From Panonychus citri (taxonomy: Eukaryota; Arthropoda; Arachnida; Trombidiformes; Tetranychidae): 64,000 nucleotides of DNA. The DNA lies in NCBI RefSeq assembly GCF_014898815.1, contig NW_026515427.1, positions 1 to 64,000 of the forward strand, read 5' to 3'. Below the pieces are notes generated by a model. That model searched no databases and had not been told where the DNA came from. It saw nothing but the letters and a program-made list of their open reading frames with translations. The position numbers and the translations under genes were made by a program. This document shows, piece after piece, positions 28,570-38,524 of the stretch. The first letter of the stretch is position 1, and the number at the start of each line of letters is the position of its first letter.

Positions 28570-28692
28570 CTCCATAAACCTCACAGCTTAAAGATAAATC
28601 TGAGGTTTCATTGAAAGGTCCAACTAGACCTTCAAGTTTTTCCATTGTTTCGGTATTAACGATGAAAATTGATTCGGGTGGCACTTTTAATC
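28570..28692 (-). pseudogene. Sidestep-like protein, first half of Ig2 (acceptor lost)
   Basis: The minus-strand frame encodes LKVPPESIFIV, then EGLVGPFNETSDLSLSCEV ending in YGG. The VPP start and the VGP-x3-E-x2-DLxLxC strand are the standard opening of Sidestep Ig2. The 123-nt length keeps phase 1 on both sides, and its last base joins the GT that opens the 12,444-12,647 block. The base pair before the exon is TG where AG is expected, so the canonical acceptor is absent. The donor GTTGGT is weak. The frame itself is open. Together with the damaged Ig1 exon this suggests the left 5' end is no longer correctly spliced. Confidence 0.72.
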
Positions 28693-28755
28693 CAGTTATA
28701 AAGTTGATGGTTAGTTTTGATTACTAATATTTATTGGAAAATTAATTGAACTTAC

Positions 28756-29090
28756 CGATAACTGTTAAGGTTGATGTGAAAGTTTTGTGTTGGATATTTT
28801 CATAATCGACTCTACATCGATATTCACGGAGTCTTTTCACTAACTTTATCTAATCGTAGAGTCGGTGGACTTTTGGACATTTCAAAATAAGATCGACTCT
28901 TATAAAGACTCGATGGAATATAGATTGAACCATAATGAACTTTTATTCCAGTGTCAACTGTATAAACAGAATTCAGTCTCTCCTTTGTACCATAAAATAA
29001 TTGCCACTTCTTTAATATTCCCGTTGGTTATCGTTATGTTACATGGTAAAGAGACTGATCGACCAGCGATACCTTCGACTTCTGTGTGAC
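28756..29090 (-). pseudogene. Sidestep-like protein, Ig1 exon, left copy (frameshifted)
   Basis: This is the left counterpart of the intact Ig1 exon at 63,325-63,666. Acceptor (TTTAG) and donor (GTAAGTTC) are conserved, and the encoded pieces EVEGIAGRSVSLPCNI and LRLDKVSEK are visible. It is 335 nt against 342 in the right copy, with scattered one- or two-base losses (for example GGAATTCC against GAATTC, and shortened A runs near the end). The frame is therefore broken several times before the second Ig cysteine. Either this copy is decaying or the assembly has homopolymer errors here. Confidence 0.85.
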
Positions 29091-29174
29091 CTAAACATTG
29101 AGAAAGAGAGAAAGTAATTATTATTATTAATAGATTGGATCATCAATGGTGATAATTAACAAAATTGCAAATAC

Positions 29175-29344
29175 CTGAATAATCAATTTCTAAGCTTTGT
29201 GAATTTACAACCAAATTTTTACTACAATTAAGTGTCAGTACAAATAACATTAATTGTAGACATGTCACCGATGATGATGATTTAAATATCCAAGTTGTTT
29301 GAATAGCAACTGAATCACAATTAAAACATTAATTTCCTTCTCAT
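29175..29344 (-). pseudogene. Sidestep-like signal-peptide exon, left copy (frameshifted)
   Basis: This is homologous to the exon at 63,064-63,232. The ATG and the first five codons match, then loss of two bases brings in TAA after residue 7, with a three-base gain further on. The hydrophobic signal core and the SLEIDYS end can still be read in shifted frame, followed by a GTATTTG donor like that of the right copy. Confidence 0.8.
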
Positions 29345-29889
29345 TTTGTTTAAACAATTAAATTAAACTCAATTATTTTGATAGAGACTAAGATGATGAT
29401 ATCTTGATAAAAACACAAACAATTAATAATCAAATGAATATGTTATGATGATGATTATATTTCCTCAATTTGAATTAATCAACAGTTTTGATGAATAAAA
29501 TTAACCAGCAATAATAATATTATCCTACATAAGTGTTCAATCAAACACAATCAATATAAAAGAAGAGATTGAGGTAAGTTCGATTGGCAGAATTTGATTA
29601 TGTTTATTAACAATGTTTAAAATGAAATCTATCAACTGTTGATTTTGTCTAATTGTGTCACCTAATTACTTGTTTTTAATTCATTTCAATAAACACTGAA
29701 AGTTTCACATTTTCATCAATTTAAATTAACTCAATTTGTTGATAGAACGATAAACTTATTTGGTTTGATCATTTACTGGGAATGAGTAAAATAACTTTTA
29801 TCATAAAAACTAAACTATCACAATCATTGAGTCAACTCATTTTTACTTTTTGTTTGGTAGTCAAGTTTTCTGTACACTGCTGACATCTC
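29345..29889. other. Left-arm spacer upstream of the sidestep-like 5' exon
   Basis: This matches 62,490-63,060 in inverted orientation (for example the shared block around AGAAAACTTGACTA). It is presumably promoter and 5' UTR of the duplicated gene. No core promoter motif is certain. Confidence 0.5.
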
Positions 29890-30044
29890 TTGGTACAGAA
29901 CTCAACTAACATTCTAACCTTCTGGACCAATATCAACTATGTTATTCGAAGAGACAATCCATAGGAAAATGAGCGAATGGCCAATCAACGAATATATCCA
30001 AAGCATACGAAATCTTTTGACCATAACATGTTCCACGAGTTGGC
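29890..30044 (-). pseudogene. Partial third copy of the small conserved ORF
   Basis: Repeats the 3' part of the 31,749-31,952 ORF, from MANxWNM to VDIGPEG, with a two-base insertion (GGATATATTCG against GGATATTCG) that shifts the frame. Homology stops abruptly at the GGCCATAT word at 30,044. Together with 31,739-31,877 it forms a direct repeat of about 150 bp around the COG3-bearing insert. Confidence 0.8.
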
Positions 30045-30089
30045 CATATATGTATATTTAATTCCAAGAGAGAGGTCGGCTCAGGTTTA

Positions 30090-30181
30090 GAAGAAGCTGA
30101 AACAGGTTACAGCGGTAAAGGAGGTGCTGGGAGGCAAAAAAGGAGCCGCTGCCGCAGGTTTCAAAGCTGGAAAAGCTGGTA
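30090..30181 (+). pseudogene. Fragment of an Ala/Gly/Lys-rich coding exon
   Basis: A short GC-richer stretch reads VKEVLGGKKGAAAAGFKAGK and ends in a GTAAGT donor. It lies just after the insert boundary and is not homologous to the right arm. It looks like the end of an exon of a low-complexity Ala/Gly/Lys protein carried in with the COG3 piece. No start or partner exon is seen. I do not recognise the gene. Confidence 0.4.
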
Positions 30182-30263
30182 AGTAACACTCATAAGAATC
30201 TCATCTCATGAATTTAATTTTGATTCCATTTAATCTCTGGGCGATACCTGGTTACCTGTTACC

Positions 30264-30996
30264 ATGGTTGAATTAATATCTTCAAGTGTTTATGATCTAT
30301 GGGAAGGTGAAGATTCTCAACTGTCTCCATTGTATAAAGATCAACTTTCCATTCTAATTAAATTGGAAAAATTGACAGCAAATCAATTAGACAATGGAAA
30401 TGATGGTGATGATGATGATTCAAATTGTAATGGTGTTAAAAAGAATCAGCTGCTGGTGGATCTTTAAAGGATAGAAAAGGTTCACCAGATACTAATAGGT
30501 AAAGATTTGGAATCTAGAAGGTACCGGTCATTTGAATATTCTTACTGATGCTCTTGGACATTTTAATAGCTTAGGGATATTGAGAGATGGTTTGATTCAG
30601 TTGAGTCAATTGGAAAATGAAGATGAAATTAAATACAAATGTTTACAGGATAATCTAGGTGCCTGTCAAGCGCTTTCCAGTCAAATTGATTGTCTCCTGG
30701 ATAATTTGTATTATTTGAAGAAAATGTTTGAATCAAAGGCGAGCAAAATAACATCGGTCCATTCGATGTGTGAAAATATTTTACAACAAGAGAAAAGTTT
30801 ATCCTTGACCATTAAAGGAATCGATGAGAAACTTGATTATTTCAAAGAATTGGAGACGATGAAGAAACGATTGGGTTCATCTTCAGTTTTGATTCTAAAT
30901 GAATCTCTAATGCCAACATTGAATCGTCTTGATGAGTGTATCAATTTTCTTACCTGCAAACCAAATTACTTGGAAAGTGAACATTGTAATACGTGA
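30264..30996 (+). pseudogene. COG3 fragment (conserved oligomeric Golgi complex subunit 3)
   Basis: COG3 (Sec34) is a lobe-A subunit of the COG tethering complex for retrograde Golgi vesicles. The first frame (30,264-30,467) resembles the COG3 N-terminus (LYDLW/PLYKDQ-type segment). After a frame break near 30,430-30,530 a second frame runs to 30,996 and matches the Sec34 core: SMCENILQQEKSL, KLDYFKELETMKKRLGSSS and PTLNRLDECINFL. It stops at a position where normal COG3 continues for several hundred residues (next motif expected: KFKQC). So this is an N-terminal piece, broken internally and cut off at the 3' end. It sits inside the left arm of the inverted duplication, absent from the right arm. 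Confidence 0.8.
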
Positions 30997-31738
30997 CTAA
31001 AAATTCAGACCAATTTCTCGAATAATTAACGAAATAACTAAAAAATTAAATTAACATTGACTTGTATGGAAATTTAACTCTCGAGTTCGGACTTTTGTCC
31101 ATAAAAATGTCATTTATCGACATTTTCTTTGAAATTTTTCTGAGGTAAGATAAATGATTGGTCATCATTGATCACTGAGTGATAACTGCTTTTCGTATCC
31201 TTCAACTATTAGTATTGTTGTTTTAAACTTAGATTTTAGGAAATAACTTCACTTGGTGTAAGCAAATACAATGTTTAAATTTATCTAATCAATCGTTGTG
31301 ATTAAGCTAATTCTTGCCAAAGATGCTCAAATGATTTTAAAAAAGCACAAATTCAATTTTCACGGCTGTATACTTAAACCTAGTAAAGGTGAGGGTTAAC
31401 TTATTTAACTGTATAAACTGAGTTAACTTAGCTAGTTATTTTATTAACATTTGTGTACGTTTCTTAACATATTAATCTAACATCAAGTTGACTTTAAAGT
31501 GCAGGTACACATTACCTTGATTCAAAGGGGGCATCAACTCATTGACTCCGTCTTTTTTTTAATTTTTTGTGAGCTCGTTAACTTTTTTAAATATAAATTA
31601 ATCCAATAGAGTTTTAATTTTTTTTGATACATTGATTGTCACAATGAATTACCAAGCTTCTGATCCCACTTTTGGTGAAATTGGTTTTCGTAAAATTTAA
31701 AATAAAGTTAGTAAAACATGTAATAATTTCAAGAAACT
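30997..31738. other. Remainder of the COG3-bearing insert, non-coding
   Basis: AT-rich, no credible frame, and no match noticed elsewhere in the window. Ends where the second copy of the direct repeat begins (CAGAACTCAATTAACC). Confidence 0.5.
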
Positions 31739-31748
31739 CAGAACTCAA

Positions 31749-31952
31749 TTAACCTTCTGGACCAATATCAACTATGTTATTCGAAGAGACACTACATAGG
31801 AAAATAAGCGAATGACCAATCAACGAATATCCAAAGCATACGAAATCTTTTGACCATAACATATTCCGCAAGTTGGCCATATCAAAAGTAAACAAATAAT
31901 GAACCGTCAGAAAAGACGACCAATTCAACCATTTAATTTTAATTCTCGGCAA
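31749..31952 (-). CDS. Small conserved ORF, left copy (unknown membrane-like protein)
   Basis: A 67-codon frame starting MPRIKIKWLNW and ending VDIGPEG. It is preserved in the right arm (62,273-62,476) with only about five amino-acid changes and no indel, while neighbouring sidestep exons in this arm are full of indels. The middle contains a hydrophobic stretch, YSLIGHSLIFLCSV, compatible with one membrane segment. The likelier start is the internal ATG of MANLRNM. The end may be a splice site (AAG before GTTAAT) rather than the stop. It sits divergently, about 70 bp from the ACSF2-like start. I do not recognise the family. Confidence 0.45.
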   Translation of the reverse strand: MPRIKIKWLNWSSFLTVHYLFTFDMANLRNMLWSKDFVCFGYSLIGHSLIFLCSVSSNNIVDIGPEG

Positions 31953-32022
31953 TCAAAGACTTTGTTTTGTTCATCTTTTCCTCTCTCCAATTGATTGTCT
32001 CAATTTTTACAGCGAAAAAGTC

Positions 32023-33048
32023 ATGACGATTTTGAACCGTTTCTCGTCATCAAAACATTTAATTTCTTGCAATAATTTATGATTTACTTTCTATTCAAGA
32101 TTTAATTCAATTCCATTGACCTCTAGTCATTCCAATTCATCAAAATCACCAAACCAACGAAGATTCAATTCATCAAAATCGTCGTAAGTCTAAAAACTCA
32201 TTTCTACTCATTTGTTTATTTTCTCTCTTAACCTGAACTTTCATTCTTCACCCATACTCATATGCTTATGGTGTTTCTCCAGCTAATCTAGAATTTTATT
32301 CCATTGGTGATGCTCTACAATTAAGTTCTGATCAACGTGAGTAATTAAAGGTCTCGGTGAAGGTTTTGGCGATCAGCTGATTAGAGCCTAAGGTTTACTT
32401 TTCCTTTACCTTAATGATAAGATTAATTTAATTGATTTGGTTTCTCTTTTTAAAGGTAATTCCCAACCTGCGATAATTAGTGGCCATCAGAAAATAGTTA
32501 AATCATTTGGTGATCTAAATAAAGAAGTTAATCAACTGGTTGATTCATTTGATTCTGTCCTTGGTTTGACTAAAGGTGATGTTGTCTCTTTGTGGTCATC
32601 AAATTGTTATGAATGGATATTAATTCAATTGGCTTGTGCTCGCTATGGGTTAATTTTGTGTACCCTTAATCGAGTTTACAAATTACCCGAACTTGAATAT
32701 GCTCTTGCCAAGTCGGGGGCCAAAGTTTTATTCGTACCTGGTCAGTCTTCCCAACAAACGGTGGTCAATGATTTCGCCAACATAGCGAGTAAATTGAATA
32801 AGAAAACTAATCCAACTCTTGAGAAATTGGTTCAAATTGATGGTGACAATTTAACTTCATTAGAATTTCACAAATTCCCTTTAAATCAATTGTTATCATC
32901 GAGTGATGGATCAACTACAACTTCATTAAGAGTCAATAGTGATGATCCAGCGATCATCATGTTCACTTCGGTAATACAGATCAATCCGAATACAATTACC
33001 AACTTTTCATTTCAATGTTTCTAATCATAGGGAGCAACCGGTGAGATG
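32023..33048 (+). pseudogene. ACSF2-like acyl-CoA synthetase, left copy, truncated
   Basis: ACSF2 enzymes are mitochondrial medium-chain acyl-CoA synthetases of the AMP-binding superfamily. Visible parts: a basic, serine-rich presequence exon from ATG 32,023 (TGA at 32,080 breaks it) with donor at 32,184; an exon ending 32,336 with LEFYSIGDALQLSSDQ; the main exon 32,456-32,970, reading NSQPAIISGHQKIVKSF, ELEYALAKSGAKVLF and IIMFTS. The next exon should supply the GTTGKPKG phosphate-binding loop, but here it begins GATGEMK and hits TAA at once; homology with the right copy ends near 33,048. Everything after the P-loop, including all C-terminal motifs, is absent. Confidence 0.85.
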
Positions 33049-33425
33049 AAATAAGCACCATGAACATGATGAACAAGAGGCAACCATAAACTACAAGTGA
33101 GTTGAAATTCATTGTTCTAAATACTAACTGTTGAATTGAATAACTTTTTAATCAATTCCAGATTATTTAAAAGATGACAATGTTTAAATACTGAACCAAT
33201 TTAAAATTGAAACGTTATAACACTATGTATCACGAACGATGAACGAATATCGAAGAAGTAATAAACTTAGAAATCGAATAATTACATTCGAAAGTGTTCA
33301 AGTAAACAAAGATGAAAAATTCAATATTCAACAATTGTATTTGAAGATATTCGATCGAATTGAAGAATTTAACTGAAAACTTTATCGCTATCTCCGTTGT
33401 ATTTATAAAAATTTTCACCATTTAA
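33049..33425. other. Spacer after the left arm
   Basis: AT-rich, no coding seen. Marks the end of the inverted duplication. Confidence 0.5.
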
Positions 33426-33951
33426 AAGGTAAGACTATACTACAGCCCTATACTCAGATTGTCTTGAAATTTTTTCTGGGGGTAGGCCTTATCTAGGTCT
33501 ATATACATGTTGATGGTTTTTTAGCGGAAACTTCTGTGGGCGGAGTTATTAGCATTTAAAAACATAAAATCCTTAAGAGGTCTATGGGCAGTTTAAACTT
33601 CTCGGAAATTGATTTTTTATGGAAGTAGGAGGTACCTAGCTCATGAAATTTTTTTGGCATATAAAATGGACTGTGGGCATGTTATATATGAACTTTCAGG
33701 CATATCTCGTTTTTCGAACGGCATTTATAAGGGGTTGAAAATAGCAAAAATTTGTTTTTGCATATATTCACAGACTGGATGCTCACATTTGATTCAAAAT
33801 TAGTCAGAACTTTTTTCAAGGTCAGAAAATGAGTCAAGGTCATTTTGGTCAACTTTAATCAAAGTTCAATTTTTCGTTGAAAATAGATTGCCAGAGCCCT
33901 GTTAGCTTTATCCAGCCAGCACCACGAGGAGGTAGGGTTGGACTTTACTGA

Positions 33952-34031
33952 CCAATAGGTTAGGTTAGGAATTTGCAAATGTTAGGTTAGGTTAGGAATT
34001 ACTCCAGCAAATAGGTTAGGTTAGGATTTCA
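33952..34031. repeat. Short TTAGG-type repeats
   Basis: Three clusters of two to three TTAGG units (TAGGTTAGGTTAGG), separated by near-repeats of GGAATT and CAAATAGG. TTAGG is the ancestral arthropod telomere unit, but such short runs also occur at transposon ends. They directly abut the transposase fragment. Confidence 0.8.
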
Positions 34032-34050
34032 CCCCAGCTCGAGCACAAGC

Positions 34051-34434
34051 TCATAGTGGCCAAGCCTCCCGAACCACTTTGACCAGGGCCTCAAATGGCT
34101 GGAGACCACTTTTTGAGGACCAACGTCTCCATTGGTACTCAATCAAGTGATCCGCGAAGTCTTCTTCAGGAATCCTTCTATTCCTGAAGAATACTCTCGC
34201 CGGACGCCAACAGGACTCGATTCGTTGAGTATGAGCACCATTTCTTGGGTTCACGAAGTTTTCTTGGTGATTAACCCAATGGTGCTCATACCCATGTTCC
34301 TCGAGCCCCGCATAGCCCCGCCAGCCATCTGTGATGATGGTGGTGTCATCAGCCACGTGGTCAACGATCATCGGGGTAAGGGTTTTGGAAGCCCGGGAGT
34401 TTCCAGGACACACCATGAGGCGTAGATCATACAC
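34051..34434 (-). pseudogene. Merlin/IS1016-type transposase, C-terminal half
   Basis: The 127-residue frame contains the second and third parts of the ISXO2/IS1595-like DDE domain: IITDGWRGYAGL (second Asp), HHWVNHQENFVNP, AHTQRIESCWRP (Glu) and EYQWRRW. The frame starts at DLRLMVCPGNSR, where an intact protein would continue from the catalytic N-terminal half. That half is instead on the opposite strand, head to head, from 34,443. GC content is clearly above the surroundings, in keeping with a foreign or recently moved element. Confidence 0.85.
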
Positions 34435-34442
34435 TTCGCCTC

Positions 34443-34720
34443 ATGTTTGAATGGAGCAGCGATGCTTCCTATGAGGAGACCCATCGGGAGACCGGTGTTA
34501 GTCCTCGAACCACCGACGAGTGGTATCGTCGCCTCCGGGAAACGATCACCTCGGCCTACTTAAAAGATCAGGATGATCGGGGGAAAATCGGTGGTCCGGG
34601 CTGCGTGGTTCAGGTGGACGAGGCCAAGTTCGGGCAGCGGAGTACCACCGTGGACGGACCATCGCGGTTCATTGGGTCTTGGGCATGATCCAGGACGGAT
34701 CTGAGGATCTACCTAGTAGA
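34443..34720 (+). pseudogene. Merlin-type transposase, N-terminal half (inverted relative to its partner)
   Basis: Reads MFEWSSDASYEETHRETGVS, DEWYRRLRE, GKIGGPGCVVQVDEAKFG (first catalytic Asp). Near 34,665 the frame slips by one, after which WVLGMIQDGSEDL is readable, then homology ends at a small palindrome (CCTAGTAG/CTACTAGG, 34,712-34,732). The break point corresponds exactly to where the minus-strand half begins, so one half was inverted in place. Not functional as it stands. Confidence 0.82.
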
Positions 34721-34745
34721 AGTCCTACTAGGAGTTAACTCTCGA

Positions 34746-35305
34746 ATTGTAATTCTAACCAAATAAATTACCCATCAAGTGATAATTACCCAACATCCAA
34801 TTTATCATCGTCAAAGGGTCTCAATTAGTTTTATTCAGGACAAGGTTTATTAGCTTTCCTTTGATACTCACCTTTCATTTGAGTCAACCAGATAAGTAGT
34901 TCTCTTAACGTTTCTTCCATATTTTAATTTGTATATAATTGATTAAATGTTTTATTCATACGTTTTTTACTGGATTAGAGAGAAATTGATTATTATTTCA
35001 CAGAATCCGTTCGGTTTTTTGGCTCACTGTTGAGAAGGTTATTGTCAGAGGAGAGTTGACTGTAGGTAAACAATGTGTTCAAGTTTCATCTAGTTTATTG
35101 TTGATTGGGAAACTTAATGAATTAATTTCTAACCAAGATTATTTTATAGTATTAGTGGTGTGAAAGATTTTATTATAAATCAGGTTGACTTGAGAAAGTT
35201 GTGACCGTTGATTTATCGTTGTTTGATTCAATTTTCGACGAACTGATAAATTGGATGCTGGGTAATTATCACTTCATGGGTAATTTATTTGGTTAGAATT
35301 ATAAT
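34746..35305. mobile_element. MITE with about 60-bp terminal inverted repeats
   Basis: The first 60 bases (AATTCTAACCAAATAAATTA onwards, including GTGATAATTACCCA and CATCCAATTTATCA) recur as the reverse complement at 35,246-35,305 with about three mismatches. The 440-bp interior has no coding frame. It follows the Merlin fragment directly, but the terminal repeats give no family by eye. Confidence 0.88.
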
Positions 35306-35382
35306 ATGTAGTTTGGCATGAGCTATATGTACAGAAAATTTCAGGTCTCTAAATTTGCGGACCTAATCCAAAGTCTTACCTT

Positions 35383-36837
35383 AACTTGAGAAAGAGAAAG
35401 GTGAGAAATAGAGAGAGTAAGAGAGAGTGACTAGAGAGAGACAAAGAGAGAGACTGAAGTAGAGAGAGACTAACAAGGGAACTTTATGAAGTGACAAATC
35501 GATAATGACCGGAAAACCAGTTTTTTGGAAACGGCGTGAAAAATTATGCGGGCCATTTTTGTTCTGGCCTGCTACAACCCGATAGTTGCCGAGAAAACTG
35601 GCCTGAAAGATTGCGATTGTCACGTTTGTTTTTGTGACGGTTTTTAATTTGGCAAACTAAAGTTTAATCTAAGTGATTTTATGAAATGTTTAAAAGAGTA
35701 CACAAGTTAAGAATTGATTTATAATTGAGGGTGAACAATAAAGAGATTAAGATATAATAAAGAAGAAGAAAATATAAGAATACGGATTAATAGAAGGAAA
35801 TTGATGAAAATCAATTTAACACAAATTAGAAAGAAAAGAATTGATGAGAATCAATTGAACACAAATTAAAGAAAGAAGATTAATTTAATTAATAAGGTGA
35901 ACTTGAGCAGTCAAATGAAAATTTAACTCTGGAGATTCTAATTGATTTACTCTTGATTTTATACTGATGTAGAATATTCTGTACTTAATCGATTAATTTA
36001 ATTCCCTTGGGAACCTTTCACTAATTTATTTATTTAATTATCATGTGAATCTTAACTAAAGGTTTATTACTTGATTATCCTACTATTTCCTGTATTCACT
36101 AAATTATAATCGACAATTTCTGGAGATTAATGGCCTAGGTTTAGTTGTTATTATTTCCTAAATCGATTAACTATTAAACTAATTACTGTCTAGTCATAAT
36201 TGATGTCTAACTTGAGAATTGTAACCTTATTAATTAAATAACCTTTTACAAAAGAAAAAAAGAAGTTGGAGAAAAACAAAAAGAAAGGGATTAGTCGGGC
36301 AACCCGGCTTATCTGTTATCTGAATAATGAGATTATAATGATAAAATTCAAGTAATAAGACTCTGATAATGATATTCTGGTTATGAGATTCTGGTGTTGA
36401 GATTCTGGTGATTAATTTTAAGGTTGACTTTATCAATGTTGAACTTTAATTTGGCTGAGATTTAATTTGACGACAATTTGGCTTACTTATTATTCAACTG
36501 AGACTCGGCTTGACTGAGATTCGATTGACTGAAATTCGGCTTAATGGAGGTTTGATTTAACGGAAGTTCGGCTGCATATTCTGTGTGTTCTAATTTTAGT
36601 TTATATTTGAATTTATAAATCCGACAATTCGAGCACCCGAATTGTTGAACTTTTTTATTAATAAATGACAAGAAGAGGAAGGAATCCCACCACAACGGAC
36701 ACCCGTTGTGGTAAGGAAATGATTTGGGAAGGAAGGGAAAAGAAATAAACAAATATGAGATTAATTTACCTTATTGAGTAAAAAATTGTATCAAAATGGA
36801 CCAAAAACACTTGGATATTTTCGAATAATATTTCAAA
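35383..36837. other. Intergenic DNA before the LTR element
   Basis: GA-rich tract at 35,392-35,470, a GC-richer non-coding patch at 35,500-35,640, then AT-rich DNA with repeated GATTCGGCT-like words at 36,450-36,570. No supported gene. Confidence 0.5.
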
Positions 36838-36841
36838 ATAT

Positions 36842-37084
36842 TGTAACCAAACTGGTTACAAAACCAGTTCCCTTTGTTCAACCAGGTACCACCTCTCACG
36901 TGGTACCTGGTTCATCTTATTGGCTAAATTTTTGGTAGTGATGATGAAGATGATGGAGAAGAATTTCTCCTTCACTACCAATATAATGGCCAACAATCGG
37001 CCATTTTTCTTATGGTTATCGGGGTATAGTTACCCATTATTGTATTACAAATAAATACATTTAATCTTAAGTGTTACCATTACA
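36842..37084 (+). repeat. 5' LTR
   Basis: Begins TGTAAC and ends TTACA. Its first 19 bases are a small palindrome (TGTAAC-N7-GTTACA). A second one, CCAGGTACCAC-N7-GTGGTACCTGG, lies at 36,882-36,910. A GGAGAAG/CTTCTCC-like pair follows further on. AATAAATAC near the end could serve as poly(A) signal. Differs from the 3' LTR at two positions. Confidence 0.95.
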
Positions 37085-37110
37085 ACATTGGCACCCTTAC
37101 GGGGATCAAA
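37085..37110 (+). promoter_or_regulatory. Probable primer-binding site
   Basis: TTGGCACCCTTACGGGG follows three bases after the LTR; its TGGCxCC core is the usual 3'-tRNA complement of Ty3/Gypsy elements. The tRNA was not identified. Confidence 0.65.
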
Positions 37111-38360
37111 TAAGCAACTTTAAATTAGTGAAATTGTAATAAATAATCAGTAATATTTGTCATTTATGAACTGTTGTGAAATATGTGGTAAAATTCTGTT
37201 ACCTTATGTTCTAAAAATCTATTAAAATCTATTAAAAAGATATTTGAAGCCTTTTGGAGAAGGTGAAGTGAATCTTTCTATTATCTATTGGAAATAGGTA
37301 TAAGTGAATTCATTTAAATTGTGTTAAGCTTAAGGTAAAGGCAATCATCTCCTACCTGATTTTATACACAATCAAAGGAAAGGAATCCAAAGTTACCCAC
37401 TTGCTTGGACTCATTGGTCATATAAAAGATAAAGATAAGTATTCAAAGATTTATCTCCATTATAGTTAAATCATATTATACCAGAGTTTGACCTAAAACA
37501 CCAAGTAAATTCCAATCCAGGTAAGATCAATTTTACTCTGAATAAAGATTAAATTGATTATAGTTATATTAAAGTTAAAATAACCTTTAAATATAAATAA
37601 AAAGTCAACTCTCAATCAAATTTTTATCCAAAAACGAAATAAACTTATTATTTCAATTTGAATTAGGTTAACTCGTTTTTTATCTTGATAAAGATTGAGT
37701 CAATCATCCCAATTGAAAATTCATTTAAAATAAATTAACTGATAAACTAATTTCAGAATTAAGACAATTAATCTATAATCACGCGATTACAAACAAACCA
37801 TTCATAAAATAAAAGGGCGAATAAAAGAAACCATTGTTGCTGCAATTTTTATAATTGAATAACCTCAATCGTATTAAAATTTACGTTCAATACATTCAAT
37901 TTAAATTGACCTAAATTCAATAAAAAGACCCAAATAAAGTTCAATGGATTAATGTTCCAAACCTGATTTGGATTTCAATTAAACACTCAAATAATTTAAA
38001 CGGGTTGACTAAATAAATGTCCCAATTTTGATTTCAGTTGAATAAAGCTAAACAAATGAATGTTCTACCTTATGTTTTGTCTGAATAAAATGATCTTAAG
38101 TACAGCCTCAACCATTTTAGCGATAATTCTATCTATGAATGATTTGAATCTTAGGTCACATGAATGAACATTCATCCCATATTCGAATAGAGATCTACAG
38201 GAAAACCTTAGTTCATTAATTTCTTGAATTAACAAAAAAAAACATTGTTTATTGATATAAACCCCTAATTAATGATAAAAAGTGATTCAGCGTTAGTATA
38301 GAATATAACTAAATTATAATTAGAATACAAATCATTTCACCTACATAAATACTAAATAGA

Positions 38361-38480
38361 TAACAATAGAAATTATTCACTCGTAATTAAAGTGTACTTA
38401 TTGAACCTTGGACAACAATAGAAATTATTCACTCGTAATTAAAGTGTACTTATTGAACCTTGGATAACAATAGAAACTAT
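38361..38480 (+). repeat. Leader tandem array 1, 52-bp unit
   Basis: Two full copies and a partial third of a unit starting ACAATAGAAATTATTCAC and ending ATTGAACCTTGG. Confidence 0.9.
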
Positions 38481-38524
38481 CCAACTATAATCAAGGTATA
38501 ATTACTTAAACAATTGAATTGGAT

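Larger units (their letters stand above)
33426..35382. mobile_element. Possible composite DNA-transposon island with short TIRs
   Basis: AAGGTAAGACT at 33,426-33,436 is repeated inverted at 35,372-35,382, and both ends lead into a GAAATTTT word. The interior is a patchwork: unknown DNA (33,440-33,900), a GC-rich Merlin-like segment (33,900-34,740) and a separate MITE (34,746-35,305). I could not find a convincing target duplication, so the outer unit is tentative. Confidence 0.35.

Noticed and set aside
28865..29089. Plus-strand ORF in the left Ig1 exon
   Set aside because: Antisense shadow of the frameshifted Ig1 exon.
34132..34425. Plus-strand ORF opposite the transposase half
   Set aside because: Antisense shadow of the Merlin C-terminal frame.
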